From the NCBI RefSeq assembly GCF_013403925.1, contig NZ_JABFDJ010000003.1, positions 124,001-188,000 on the forward strand: 64,000 nt of DNA, in the 5' to 3' direction. Below are positions 26,305 through 35,378 of this stretch, piece by piece. The position numbers and the translations under genes are program-made. This DNA comes from Winogradskyella wichelsiae. GTDB taxonomy: Bacteria > Bacteroidota > Bacteroidia > Flavobacteriales > Flavobacteriaceae. Each line of letters starts with the position of its first letter. The first letter of the stretch is position 1. The notes beneath the pieces were generated by a model. The model saw only the letters and a program-made list of their open reading frames with translations, ran no database searches and was not told the origin of the DNA.

Positions 26305-26477
26305 GTATGAAAACAAACATTTAGAATCTATTTTTAGCATTATGCGACTGAATAAAAACCTTTAAGTTTGTTTCTATTTCTATAGAAAGCTTTGTGTAAA
26401 TATAAAATTGCTTAGAACAGAAATAAAATACTCCCAAAAAGAGAAATACCGTATGGCTTTTCTTAATGTATGACATA

Positions 26478-26512
26478 AAAAAAGTTCCTATTAAAACAAT
26501 AGGAACTTTTTT
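26478..26512. terminator. Bidirectional intrinsic terminator
   Basis: A perfect 15-bp stem (26478-26492 with 26498-26512), loop AAAAC. The arms end in A6 and T6, so it serves both the luciferase-like gene (+) and the barrel gene (-). Confidence 0.9.
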
Positions 26513-26538
26513 AGAATAATAAGTAGAACAATTCAGAA

Positions 26539-27411
26539 TTACATAGCGCTATCTGAGCTTGCACGTTTAAACTTGTAAGTAATACCAAAGTTAATTCCGA
26601 ATGAAGAATAAGGTACTTTTACAGCTAGCTCTTTAGAAGTATCTGTATTAGTATTAGAAAGTTCATCTACATAAGTTGTTTTTCTATCAAATCCTGGTGC
26701 TAAGTTATCTAATGTGTAAAGACTTTGAACAGCAACTGTTCCGTCAGGTAAAACAACATTTGTATTAAATTCTGTAATCTCAGAATCTTTACGTTTTAAG
26801 CTAATTCCGTAATATTCAGCTTCTGCAAAAACACTAAAATTATCATTTAATGGATACTCATAACCAATAGCAGCCACAAAGCCTAAAGGAAACTGACCAT
26901 GAAAATCTTCTACATAGTTCGTATCTGAATAAGATCCTACAGGAACTCCAAAAGCATTAGCTTCTGCTTCTGAAAAAGTTGTTTTACTAGATACTACAGC
27001 TTCTGTTTTACCTCCTAATTTTACTAAAGCCCCTAAACGCCCGTAAATATTATTATTAAATTTATAGACTAAAGAAATGGCAGCACCAAAAGCACGTGCT
27101 CTTGCAACAGCATCTGTTTCATTAAATCCTGGTAAATTCACCTCTCTTACTGTTTGATCAGAACCATGTAAATACCCTAAACTTAAATCAGCACCAAACG
27201 TTTCATTAAAGAAATACGTTCCTCTTATTTGTCCATTAAAGCCTTCACCATAACTACCATAAGCATTTTCTGTTTCTGTAGCATTAGTTATTTCTCCTGT
27301 TTTCATACCTGCACTACCAATAGCATAACCTCCACTAGCAGAGATTTGAAATTGTGCATAAGACATTGTACTTATTAAAAGTGCTGCAATGATTGTAATT
27401 GATTGTTTCAT
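26539..27411 (-). CDS. Outer-membrane beta-barrel protein
   Basis: 290 residues with a signal peptide (MSYAQF, cleavage after about 20). Barrel strands of alternating residues include QISASGGYAIGSAG, NGQIRGTYFFNETFGADLSLGYLHG, AAISLVYKFNNNIYGRLGALVKLGG, FVAAIGYEYPLNDNFSVFAEAEYYG and the final SFGINFGITYKF. The pattern is OmpX/OmpW-like, about eight strands with long polar outer loops. The last residues continue beyond the closing Phe. Function unknown; well-formed promoter upstream. Confidence 0.8.
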   Translation of the reverse strand: MKQSITIIAALLISTMSYAQFQISASGGYAIGSAGMKTGEITNATETENAYGSYGEGFNGQIRGTYFFNETFGADLSLGYLHGSDQTVREVNLPGFNETDAVARARAFGAAISLVYKFNNNIYGRLGALVKLGGKTEAVVSSKTTFSEAEANAFGVPVGSYSDTNYVEDFHGQFPLGFVAAIGYEYPLNDNFSVFAEAEYYGISLKRKDSEITEFNTNVVLPDGTVAVQSLYTLDNLAPGFDRKTTYVDELSNTNTDTSKELAVKVPYSSFGINFGITYKFKRASSDSAM

Positions 27412-27825
27412 TGTTGTTATTTTTTTTAATTATTTAGAATCAATTATAGTCGTATTTAGACTACAATCGGCGGCAAATATAATTGTTTAATAATGTCAAA
27501 TTGTTAAAATCTGACATAAATATTAAAGATAATGAATTTATTTACGCAAAAAAGAAAATATTTACAATATTTAAAAAGGCTTAATTAGTGATTCTATAAG
27601 ACCTCAACGATTTAAATTAGAACATTAGATAGCATCTAATTTTGATAATCAAACCTTCTTTGTTAGGGTCTATAATTAAGATAATTACAATCAAAACACC
27701 TCGGTTTTACGGTAATGAATAGATGATCATTTGCAAGCAATTTAATAGCATTTATTTTGTAAGAATTATCAGAGCACTAATTTTAGTTTTAAAAAATTTT
27801 TCATTATCTTATAGCAAAGCATAAG
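27412..27825. other. Gene-free divergent spacer with barrel-gene promoter
   Basis: The minus-strand -7 box TATATTTG lies at 27474-27481, about 63 bp before the barrel gene start. The rest up to the phosphatase gene at 27826 is AT-rich with no gene or clear repeat, apart from a short CTTAT/ATAAG hairpin just before 27826. Confidence 0.5.
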
Positions 27826-28398
27826 ATGAAAAATTTAACAATTACAATCCTTTTTTTTATTGGAATCATGAACTTTAATTACGCTCAGAATGATACAATA
27901 AAACAAATAAGAGGTGCTGACTTTAAAAATTTATATCAAGTTAATGAAAAGTTGTACCGCTCAGAGCAACCTAGTAAAATAGGTTTTAATATGTTAGAAG
28001 AAATGGGTATAAAGACAATTCTTAACTTAAGACGGCGTTGGTCGAATAAAAGAAAAGCGAAAGAATTCGATTTTAAGTTGATTCATCAACCTATTAAAAC
28101 AAAACAACTAAACGAAGACGATATATTAAATGCCTTACGTGTTATTCAATCTGCAGAACAACCTGTTCTTGTGCATTGTTGGCATGGTTCTGACAGAACA
28201 GGGACAATTATTGCGGCTTATAGAATGGTGATTCAAAATTGGACGAAAGCGAGCGCTATTGAAGAATTTCAGAATGAAAACCTCGGATATCACGAGAGTT
28301 GGTACCCTAACTTATTAATTCTCTTAAAAAATTTAGAGATTGAAACACTTCAAGATAAATTAAATGAAACTAATGATGATATAAAAAAAGCCAGATGA
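27826..28398 (+). CDS. Exported dual-specificity-like protein phosphatase
   Basis: 190 residues with a signal peptide (MKNLTITILFFIGIMNFNYA, cleavage about 21). The catalytic P-loop is VHCWHGSDRTG (Cys near residue 117, Arg six later), the Cys-x5-Arg signature of tyrosine/dual-specificity phosphatases; the general acid loop would be the upstream segment around IHQPIKTKQL. An N-terminal YRSEQPS motif (LYRSEQPSKIGF) is typical of the DSP/Siw14-like subgroup. Being exported, it presumably acts on periplasmic or extracellular phospho-substrates, possibly inositol phosphates or lipids, rather than on cytosolic proteins; that is inference. Confidence 0.85.
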   Translation: MKNLTITILFFIGIMNFNYAQNDTIKQIRGADFKNLYQVNEKLYRSEQPSKIGFNMLEEMGIKTILNLRRRWSNKRKAKEFDFKLIHQPIKTKQLNEDDILNALRVIQSAEQPVLVHCWHGSDRTGTIIAAYRMVIQNWTKASAIEEFQNENLGYHESWYPNLLILLKNLEIETLQDKLNETNDDIKKAR

Positions 28399-28445
28399 AA
28401 ATAATATCAACTGACTTTTAATGGTTTACAAAGTAATAATTCTTA

Positions 28446-30272
28446 TCACTTAGACATAATTTGTTTTACAATAGTGCCTTGACTTGTAATAAAACGTACA
28501 AATAGAATTTTATTCTCTCTAGTTTCTCTAGATAGATCGATTTCAATAACAGCATGTTCATCAGCCTTACTAAGCGTTTGCTTGATACGTTTTAATACAC
28601 TTCCTCTGATATCGAATATTTCAATCGTAGCATTAGTAGCGACGCTAATCGTATATTTTAAATTTATAGTACCCGAAAAAGGAACTGGGTAAGCCTCTAT
28701 ACCAAAATTAGAACTATAAGGGCGTCCTATAATACCTTCACACTCATCTCCGATACCATTACCATTTAAATCTGTTTGTTCAGGATTGTTAACATATAAA
28801 CAATTATCTATACAATCAGCAACACCATCGTAATCGTCATCAACAAAACCTTCGTCTATAACACCATCACCATTATTATCAATACCATCACATATCTCTT
28901 CTGTTACAGGTGTGTCACAAACATCGCCTATACCATTACCGTCTAAATCAGCTTGATCGGCGTTAGCAACCTCAGGACAGTTATCAATACAATCGGCAAC
29001 ACCATCTCCATCAGTATCTGCAAAGCCTTCGTCTATATCACCATCACCGTTGTTATCAATACCATCACATATTTCTTCTGTTACAGGTGTGTCACAAACA
29101 TCGCCTATACCATTACCGTCTAAATCAGCTTGATCGGCGTTAGCAACCTCAGGACAGTTATCAATACAATCGGCAACACCATCTCCATCAGTATCTGCAA
29201 AGCCTTCGTCTATAACACCATCACCGTTGTTATCGATGCCATCACAGACTTCTTCTGAAATCGTTGGCGGGAAATCTATAGTTGTATCAAATAAATAAGG
29301 ATGTACTTCTCCAGAGTTTTGCTCAAAAGCTTCAACTATAATCTGTCCATCAATATTAAAATTACTTCGGTTATTAAAACGAGCAGTTGGTGCATAAATT
29401 GTACCATAAATCTGTGCTCCTCCTGTGTAATTAATTGTAGAACTTACATTCGCGAAATTATATAAAATATAAGGCGCATAGCTTAATGCACTCCCTACAA
29501 CGTTGGGCCAACTAGGAATTGAAACAACATTGGGTAGGGTACTAATATCGGTAAGATTAATGATAAAAGGTGTCGTTTCTGAAGGGATTAAATTATTAAA
29601 CTTAATTTCGTTTAGTCCATTAAACTCTGCAATAGTTAAATTAAGAATATTAGTGCTATTAGGAACTAAATCGATCCATAATTTTCCTTGACTAAATGCA
29701 TTGAAGTTCCATGATGTATTAGTGGGTTGAGCACCTAAGTATGATGAAATAGAGACAAACTGATGAAATGCAGCTGTAAAATCTATTTGAGGATCTGCAG
29801 CAATAGATACGGCACTCTGAGATGTAGAAAGCACTATACTTGGTGTACTATCAAAATGACCACCATTTGGGATAATTCTAGTATTAACAAGAACATTGTT
29901 TTGGTCTCTCTCAAAAACAGTACTAGTTGATAAGTCGCCAATTTTAATGTAGTTGTTTTCTAAAACTTGTAACCGACCAGAAGTATAATTTACTTTTCCG
30001 TTTACAACTAAAGCTGTTGGTTGAGAATCTCCATTATAATAGTTTTCACCACCAAAGATATTAAGTGTACCATCTAATGTTAAATCACCACCAATAGCCC
30101 AAGAACCTTCAGACTCTGTTTTCATAGCTATGGCATTACCAGAGGTAAAAACGTTGAAACTTGTGGCTGCTACCGTGGGATTAATGGGATTATTCTGCGC
30201 CTCTATACTATGAGTAGCATTAAATAGTAAGGAGCCGATAACTAAATTGTAGAATACAATTTTTGTTTTCAT
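28446..30272 (-). CDS. T9SS-exported choice-of-anchor A protein with calcium-binding repeats
   Basis: 608 residues. Signal peptide about 1-25. Residues 30-330 form a choice-of-anchor A beta-helix-like domain (FNVFTSGNAIAMKTESEGS, then IGGDLTLDG, ALVVNGKVNY). About 340-515 are three tandem 59-residue units rich in Asp/Asn (CDGIDNNGDGVIDEGF, DTDGDGVADCIDNCP, DLDGNGIGDVCD) that combine MopE-type and thrombospondin type-3 calcium loops. The C-terminal 85 residues are a type A T9SS sorting domain (IEAYPVPFSGTINLKY, ending KQIMSK). Likely a secreted surface or adhesion protein. Two of the repeats are nearly identical in DNA. A weak -7 box TATTTTTG (minus strand) lies at 30300-30307. Confidence 0.88.
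   Translation of the reverse strand: MKTKIVFYNLVIGSLLFNATHSIEAQNNPINPTVAATSFNVFTSGNAIAMKTESEGSWAIGGDLTLDGTLNIFGGENYYNGDSQPTALVVNGKVNYTSGRLQVLENNYIKIGDLSTSTVFERDQNNVLVNTRIIPNGGHFDSTPSIVLSTSQSAVSIAADPQIDFTAAFHQFVSISSYLGAQPTNTSWNFNAFSQGKLWIDLVPNSTNILNLTIAEFNGLNEIKFNNLIPSETTPFIINLTDISTLPNVVSIPSWPNVVGSALSYAPYILYNFANVSSTINYTGGAQIYGTIYAPTARFNNRSNFNIDGQIIVEAFEQNSGEVHPYLFDTTIDFPPTISEEVCDGIDNNGDGVIDEGFADTDGDGVADCIDNCPEVANADQADLDGNGIGDVCDTPVTEEICDGIDNNGDGDIDEGFADTDGDGVADCIDNCPEVANADQADLDGNGIGDVCDTPVTEEICDGIDNNGDGVIDEGFVDDDYDGVADCIDNCLYVNNPEQTDLNGNGIGDECEGIIGRPYSSNFGIEAYPVPFSGTINLKYTISVATNATIEIFDIRGSVLKRIKQTLSKADEHAVIEIDLSRETRENKILFVRFITSQGTIVKQIMSK
28880..29233. repeat. Two nearly identical 177-bp tandem units inside the choice-of-anchor gene
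   Basis: The offset between identical blocks (for example ACATCGCC at 28921 and 29098) is 177 bp, 59 codons. The copies differ at only a few positions. A third, diverged unit lies on the 3' side of the gene (before 28880). Confidence 0.85.
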
Positions 30273-30420
30273 ATTTTATGATTTGTAGGTTAAGTACAAC
30301 AAAAATAATATTTTAAGTGTTATTAAAGTGTTGTTCATCGAATAGTTAGTAACTTTTTAAAGATAAAAACGAATAGGTTAATTAGAATTTAAATTGAAAG
30401 TTTAACCAAATAGAAATCTA

Positions 30421-30443
30421 TATATTTGTGTACAAACAACACA
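30421..30443 (+). promoter_or_regulatory. nrtR promoter -7 box overlapping an NrtR operator
   Basis: -7 box TATATTTG at 30421-30428. Overlapping it, 30427-30443 reads TGTGT-n7-ACACA, the same dyad with 5-bp arms and 7-bp spacer found twice upstream of the nicotinamide phosphoribosyltransferase gene. This suggests autoregulation. Confidence 0.65.
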
Positions 30444-30445
30444 TA

Positions 30446-31123
30446 ATGAACAAACAATCCATAAGGCTCTCTGTAGATGCTGTAGTTTTCGGATACGAAG
30501 AAGATCATATTTCAATTGTATTAATTAAAAGAAAGTATGAACCTTTTAAAGGACAATGGGCCATTCCTGGTGGTTTTGCTTTAAATGATGAATCTTTAGA
30601 AGCAGCCGTAGAGCGCGAACTGCAAGAAGAAACGGGTATAAAAATCAATTACTTAGAGCAGCTTTACACATTTGGCAATCCTAACAGAGATCCAAGGGGT
30701 AGGGTAGTATCAGTGGCTTATTTTGGTTTAGTGCGTCCGGATGCTTTTAAAATTGTAGCCGCTACAGATGCCGAGCAGGTACAGTGGTTTTCTATTAATG
30801 ATTTACCCGAATTAGCATTTGACCATAAACACATTTTGGAAAAAGCCATAAAAAGATTACAAGACAAAATTACTTACCAACCTATAGGGTTTGAACTTCT
30901 CGATAAAAAATTCCCGTTTTCAGATCTCGAAAAACTATACGCAACCGTATTAGGTAGAGCCATTGACAGACGTAACTTTAGAAAGAAGATCATTAACCTA
31001 GATATCCTAGACGAACTCGACGAAAAAGTGTCTAGAGGCTCTGGCAGACCTGCCAATTTATTTCAATTTAACCCAGAACATTACTTTAAACGTAAAAAAG
31101 AAGGTATTATTTTTGAAATATAA
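30446..31123 (+). CDS. nrtR: NrtR-type Nudix transcriptional regulator of NAD metabolism
   Basis: Start at the ATG at 30446; the earlier GTG lies within the promoter. 225 residues: an N-terminal Nudix domain with an intact Nudix box (GGFALNDESLEAAVERELQE then ETGI, matching Gx5Ex7REUxEExGU) and a C-terminal winged helix (about 150-215, with RAIDRRNFRKKIINLDIL). NrtR proteins repress NAD biosynthesis genes and sense ADP-ribose through the Nudix domain; here the box looks catalytically competent, unlike the paralogue at 17016. Adjacent to the NAD-salvage operon, with matching operators at both promoters. Confidence 0.88.
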   Translation: MNKQSIRLSVDAVVFGYEEDHISIVLIKRKYEPFKGQWAIPGGFALNDESLEAAVERELQEETGIKINYLEQLYTFGNPNRDPRGRVVSVAYFGLVRPDAFKIVAATDAEQVQWFSINDLPELAFDHKHILEKAIKRLQDKITYQPIGFELLDKKFPFSDLEKLYATVLGRAIDRRNFRKKIINLDILDELDEKVSRGSGRPANLFQFNPEHYFKRKKEGIIFEI

Positions 31124-31152
31124 ATAACTAAAAATCAATATAATAATGTATT

Positions 31153-31223
31153 TGCGTAAAAATAACGCATTATAAAGTTGTTTACTTTAATAATCTAAAT
31201 TATATTTGTGTAACAATTACGCA
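31153..31223 (+). promoter_or_regulatory. Two NrtR operators and the promoter of the NAD-salvage operon
   Basis: Operator 1 at 31153-31169 is TGCGT-n7-ACGCA. Operator 2 at 31207-31223 is TGTGT-n7-ACGCA. Between them is a promoter: TTG at 31178-31180 and the -7 box TATATTTG at 31201-31208, spacer 20 bp. Operator 2 overlaps the end of the -7 box and the transcription start. Centre distance of the operators is 54 bp, about five helical turns, which would allow looping or cooperative binding. Confidence 0.7.
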
Positions 31224-31235
31224 AACAAAAAAAAT

Positions 31236-32690
31236 ATGAACGCACTATTATTAACCGACGGTTATAAAACAGGACACCACCAACAATATCCAAAAGGAAC
31301 AGAAGAAGTTTATTCTAACTGGACTCCGAGAAGCAATGCTTACGCACCAAAGGGTTGTAATAAAGTAGTGTCATTCGGACAACAATATGTATTTAAATGG
31401 TTACATAATTATTTTCAAGATAACTTCTTTTCTAAACCCAAAGCAGAGGTTTGTAATGAGTTAAAAGAAGAGTTATCACTTTACTTAGGAGTCGATTATG
31501 ATGTAACACATTACGAGGAACTGCACGATTTACAATTTTTACCTATAAAAGTAAAATCGTTACCAGAAGGAGTAGAGGTACCTATTAGAGTGCCGATGCT
31601 TACCGTAGTGAATACCGATAAAAAGTTCTTTTGGATCACTAATTTTTTAGAAACAATTCTATCAACCATGCTATGGCAGCCGATGACGTCGGCGTCTATT
31701 GCATTACGTTACAAACGGATTTTTAAAGAATGGGTTTTAAAAACTGATAAAGATAATAGTGCTTTTATCGATTTTCAAGGACACGATTTCTCTATGCGCG
31801 GCATGGGTGGCTTGCAAAGCGCCATTGCTTCTGGTATGGGACACGGTGCTGTCTTTTTAGGATCCGATACACTGCCTGTTATTAGCAGTTTCCGTAAGTA
31901 CTATAATGCAGAAGGCTTTGTAATAGGCTCTGTAAATGCTACAGAACATTCTGTGATGTGTGCAGGGACTAAAGATGACGAAATAGGAACCTTTAAAACG
32001 TTAATGGAAACCTATCCTAGCGGAATTCTATCTGTAGTAAGTGATACTTGGGATTTATGGAAAGTACTTACTCAATATTTACCAAAGCTTAAAGAAGAAG
32101 TATTATCTAGAGATGGTAAATTGGTTATTCGTCCAGATAGCGGAGATCCTGTAGCTATTATCTGTGGTGAATCTCATAAGCTTGGTGCAAACACACCACA
32201 AGAAAAAGGGGTTGTAGAGCTACTATGGGATATTTTTGGGGGCACCACAAACGCTCAAGGTTATAAAGTTTTAGATAGCCATATTGGTGCGATTTACGGA
32301 GATAGTATTACAACCGAAAGAGCAGAAAACATTTGCCAGCGTCTAAGTGATAAAGGGTTTGCAACAACCAATGTTGTTTTAGGTATCGGGTCGTTTACAT
32401 ACCAGTTTAACACTAGAGATACTTTTGGTTTTGCCATGAAAGCAACATCTGTTGTGGTTAATGGAGAACGAAGACAGATTTTTAAGGATCCTATTACAGA
32501 TGATGGGATTAAAAAATCTGCCAAAGGTTTAGTTAAAGTGGAGGTTGTGGATAACGAATACGTATTGGTGGATCAAATAACTCCTGAAGAAGAAAATGAA
32601 GGTGAATTACAAGTTATTTATAAAGACGGTGAATTTGTAAACCAAATTACTTTACAAGAAATAAGAGCAAAAATTAATGGATCTATTTGA
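31236..32690 (+). CDS. Nicotinamide phosphoribosyltransferase
   Basis: Start at the ATG at 31236 (MNALLLTDGYKTGHHQQYP), since the upstream TTG-started extension runs through the operator. 484 residues, the length of bacterial NadV/NAMPT. Conserved blocks: TDGYKTGHHQQYPKGTEEVY, DFQGHDFSMRGMGGLQSAIA, ATEHSVM and VVSDTWDLW, and RPDSGDP. It converts nicotinamide and PRPP to nicotinamide mononucleotide, the committed step of the salvage route to NAD. First gene of a three-gene NrtR-controlled operon; its end overlaps the next gene by 14 bp. Confidence 0.95.
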   Translation: MNALLLTDGYKTGHHQQYPKGTEEVYSNWTPRSNAYAPKGCNKVVSFGQQYVFKWLHNYFQDNFFSKPKAEVCNELKEELSLYLGVDYDVTHYEELHDLQFLPIKVKSLPEGVEVPIRVPMLTVVNTDKKFFWITNFLETILSTMLWQPMTSASIALRYKRIFKEWVLKTDKDNSAFIDFQGHDFSMRGMGGLQSAIASGMGHGAVFLGSDTLPVISSFRKYYNAEGFVIGSVNATEHSVMCAGTKDDEIGTFKTLMETYPSGILSVVSDTWDLWKVLTQYLPKLKEEVLSRDGKLVIRPDSGDPVAIICGESHKLGANTPQEKGVVELLWDIFGGTTNAQGYKVLDSHIGAIYGDSITTERAENICQRLSDKGFATTNVVLGIGSFTYQFNTRDTFGFAMKATSVVVNGERRQIFKDPITDDGIKKSAKGLVKVEVVDNEYVLVDQITPEEENEGELQVIYKDGEFVNQITLQEIRAKINGSI

Positions 32691-33066
32691 TTTTGATTTT
32701 TATCAAAGGCTACGAGAAGACTACTTACAACACAAAAATCTTTTTGTAGCTTTCGATTACGATAATACTGTTTTTGATTACCACAACCAAGGGATCAATT
32801 ACGATAAAATAATAACACTACTTAGAACTTGCAAAGCTTTAGGCTTTACAATGATACTTTTTACAGGCAACGAAGGTAAAAAATTAGAAGTCATTAAAGC
32901 GGATTTAAAAAAGCGTAAAATCCCTTTCGATTTAATTAATGAAAATCCTTTAATGCCAACCAGAAAACCTTATTACAATATATTATTAGATGATAGAGCA
33001 GGCCTAAAAGAAGCTTATTACAATTTAAAAAAATTGACTGATGACATACGAAATAAAGACATTTAA
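32677..33066 (+). CDS. Small HAD-like protein of the NAD operon
   Basis: 129 residues with a HAD motif I (FDYDNTVFDY, about residues 26-35, with both Asp of DxD-T), a motif II-like Thr (LFTGNEGKK) and a Lys/Asp-rich C-terminal motif (NILLDDRAGL). It lacks a large cap domain. It overlaps the genes on both sides (14 and 26 bp), indicating tight coupling. Its role could be phosphate removal from a nucleotide intermediate or PPi handling; similar small HAD genes sit in other NrtR/NAMPT operons, to my recollection. Substrate not known. Confidence 0.7.
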   Translation: MDLFDFDFYQRLREDYLQHKNLFVAFDYDNTVFDYHNQGINYDKIITLLRTCKALGFTMILFTGNEGKKLEVIKADLKKRKIPFDLINENPLMPTRKPYYNILLDDRAGLKEAYYNLKKLTDDIRNKDI

Positions 33067-33805
33067 AGACAGACAAGTTGCTGCTAAAATAGTAAAAAAT
33101 GGTGACTTACATGTAAAATTGAGAGGCAATAGCTATGAAGACTTATTTAAGGCAGCGGCTATCAAAGAGGCTTGGGACGCCGAAAACGCCATGCACAAAA
33201 CCAGGGTTGCACAACTGACCTTATTTTGTTTAATTGGGCAACGGTCTGACCGACGTTTTAATAAAGGAGAATCTTTTGATTTAAAAGTAATTTGTAAGTT
33301 TATTAACGACATGAACTTTGATAAAGTAACCATTCTACATCCGCATAGTCCTATTTCATTGGCATTAATTAATAATGCAGAAAAACTATCGCATTTTCAA
33401 TACGTAGAAAAAACCTTTAACCAAATTGGTAATCCCGTATTGGTCAGTCCAGATGCAGGAGCGTATAAAACAACACACGAAATTGCAGAACAACTAAACG
33501 CAGACCTTGTACCATCTAACAAAGTTAGAGTTAATGGAAAACCTATTATTAGTATTCAAGGAGATGTTAAAGGCAAATCATGTTTAATTGTCGATGATTT
33601 AGCAGATGGTGGTAGAACTTTTAAATTCTTAGCCGAAGCTTTAAAACAACAGGGAGCATCTAAAGTTTGTCTGTACGTAACCCATGCCCAATTTAATTAT
33701 GGTTTCAAGGAATTAAAAGAAACTATAGATCATGTATACTGTACCAATAGCTATAAGGAGATTGAAGATGATTTTGTAACGCAATATAAAATAGAGGGCA
33801 TTTAA
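33041..33805 (+). CDS. Ribose-phosphate pyrophosphokinase-like protein of the NAD operon
   Basis: 254 residues, shorter than housekeeping PRPP synthetases (about 310). It keeps a substrate-binding region (GQRSDRRFNKGESFDLK) and the PRPP-binding loop LIVDDLADGGRTF (about 185-197), and the beta-sandwich strands between. Likely makes PRPP for the phosphoribosyltransferase upstream, or is a specialised relative. Overlaps the HAD gene by 26 bp and is followed by a hairpin terminator. Confidence 0.8.
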   Translation: MTYEIKTFKDRQVAAKIVKNGDLHVKLRGNSYEDLFKAAAIKEAWDAENAMHKTRVAQLTLFCLIGQRSDRRFNKGESFDLKVICKFINDMNFDKVTILHPHSPISLALINNAEKLSHFQYVEKTFNQIGNPVLVSPDAGAYKTTHEIAEQLNADLVPSNKVRVNGKPIISIQGDVKGKSCLIVDDLADGGRTFKFLAEALKQQGASKVCLYVTHAQFNYGFKELKETIDHVYCTNSYKEIEDDFVTQYKIEGI

Positions 33806-33837
33806 AAATAATTACGATCACTTTTTAGCAAGAAACC

Positions 33838-33868
33838 TATTAAAACCATTGGTTTTAATAAATCTTAT
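33838..33868 (+). terminator. Intrinsic terminator of the NAD-salvage operon
   Basis: A 10-bp stem TATTAAAACC (33838-33847) and GGTTTTAATA (33851-33860), loop ATT, followed within eight bases by a run of T. Confidence 0.65.
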
Positions 33869-33944
33869 TTTTTTAATATAAAGGGATCTAGTATCTTAGG
33901 CAAAGTAAAACTCTAAATTGATGTCCTAAAATCTTGAGAACCGC

Positions 33945-35264
33945 ATGAAGCAAAACGACGCAAAGCAAAACCAATGTTCTGAAACTGAAAAAATATTACA
34001 GCTAGAAAAAGATAAAATTATAGAAAGACAACTGCACTTTCAAAATTTACTAATTAATATTTCGACGACCTATATCAATTCTGATTTATCAGATATTGAT
34101 ACCCTAATCAGAAAGTCACTGCAGCAGATTGGCGAATTTGTAGAAACAGACCGAAGCTATATTTTTTCATACGATTTTGTAAACAATACAACATCTAATA
34201 CCTATGAATGGTGTGCTTCAGATATAGAACCAGAACTAGAAAATCTACAAAATGTGCCTATAGGCTACATTCCGCAATGGGTAGAAGCACATAAAAATGG
34301 TGACGCTTTTTATGTAGAAGATGTTAGTTTACTACCACAAGATGGTGAATTGGGCTTACGTGCCGTATTAGAACCTCAAGGTATTAAAAGTTTAATCACG
34401 ATTCCTAAAATTAAAAACAACAAACTCATCGGGTTTATAGGCTTCGATGCGGTTAAAAAAGTAAATAAGTATACCGAAAACGAAAAAAATATCTTGTTTG
34501 TATATGCCAATATGTTGGTTAATGTGATTCAGAGAAAAGAAAACGAACAACACATTAAAGCTCAAGAAAAGAAAAAAGAAGAGCTACTACAAAACTTGTC
34601 ACTTCAAAATGAAGAACTCAACGAATATGCTCATGTAGTATCTCACGATTTAAAAGCACCACTGATTAATATTCACACATTAGTAGGTTGGTTTATGGAG
34701 GATCATAAAGAAACTTTAAGTGAAAATGATCTAAAGCCATTGCATCAAGTATTATTTAATGTTGAGAAAATGGACTTCTTAATCAAAGGGATTCTTGATT
34801 ACTCCATCATCGATAAATTAGAAAGTCAAGATAAACTCGTCGATTTTAATAACCTCATCAACGAGGTGCTAGAAACAATGTTGATCCCAGAAAACATTAC
34901 CATAACCGTACAAAACAACCTACCAACTATCTATGGTAACACCTGGAGATTTAAACAGGTTTTTCAAAACCTAATACAAAATGCCATTAAGTATAGTGAC
35001 AAGGACAAAGGAACAGTCGAAATAGGTTTTACAGAAAAGGATAACCTTTTTGAGTTCTTTATTAAAGACAATGGCGTGGGGATTAAACCCGATTATTTTG
35101 AAAAAATATTTAAGGTATTCACTAAATTAGAAAGTAACAGCACTTCTTCGGGGATAGGCCTTTCTATTGTAAAAAAAATTATGACCCATTACAAAGGTCG
35201 TATTTGGTTAGAAAGTGAAGAGGGGAGTGGTACCACCTTTTATTTTACCTTTTTAAAGGTATAA
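33945..35264 (+). CDS. GAF-domain sensor histidine kinase
   Basis: 439 residues, no transmembrane helix, so cytoplasmic. A GAF domain at about 30-195 (FVETDRSYIFSYDF, YIPQWVEAH, IGFIGFDAVKK). A short coiled linker (200-225), then HisKA with phospho-His in YAHVVSHDLKAPL (about residue 233), and HATPase: N-box FQNLIQNAIKYSD, G1 DNGVGI, G2 GIGLSIVKKIM. The GAF lacks an obvious bilin Cys, so the ligand is unknown. No receiver domain or response regulator is adjacent; an orphan kinase. Confidence 0.92.
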   Translation: MKQNDAKQNQCSETEKILQLEKDKIIERQLHFQNLLINISTTYINSDLSDIDTLIRKSLQQIGEFVETDRSYIFSYDFVNNTTSNTYEWCASDIEPELENLQNVPIGYIPQWVEAHKNGDAFYVEDVSLLPQDGELGLRAVLEPQGIKSLITIPKIKNNKLIGFIGFDAVKKVNKYTENEKNILFVYANMLVNVIQRKENEQHIKAQEKKKEELLQNLSLQNEELNEYAHVVSHDLKAPLINIHTLVGWFMEDHKETLSENDLKPLHQVLFNVEKMDFLIKGILDYSIIDKLESQDKLVDFNNLINEVLETMLIPENITITVQNNLPTIYGNTWRFKQVFQNLIQNAIKYSDKDKGTVEIGFTEKDNLFEFFIKDNGVGIKPDYFEKIFKVFTKLESNSTSSGIGLSIVKKIMTHYKGRIWLESEEGSGTTFYFTFLKV

Positions 35265-35316
35265 TATCTAACCTAACCCTTTTACGATATTCTCTATCCT
35301 TTTTATTTCATAAAAA

Positions 35317-35356
35317 TAAACACCTATCAAAATACGTTTTTTTTAATAGGTGTTTA
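35317..35356. terminator. Hairpin between convergent genes
   Basis: TAAACACCTAT (35317-35327) pairs with its complement at 35346-35356 over 11 bp, with an 18-nt loop that contains eight T. On the minus strand a T5 run follows the stem, so it can end the copper operon; on the plus strand termination would be weaker. Confidence 0.65.
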
Positions 35357-35378
35357 AAATATTATTTAAAAGATCAGT

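Noticed and set aside
28846..29245. Regularly spaced near-identical repeats that could suggest a CRISPR array
   Set aside because: The period of 177 bp and open coding frame show them to be 59-residue protein repeats inside the choice-of-anchor gene; there is no spacer diversity and no cas gene.
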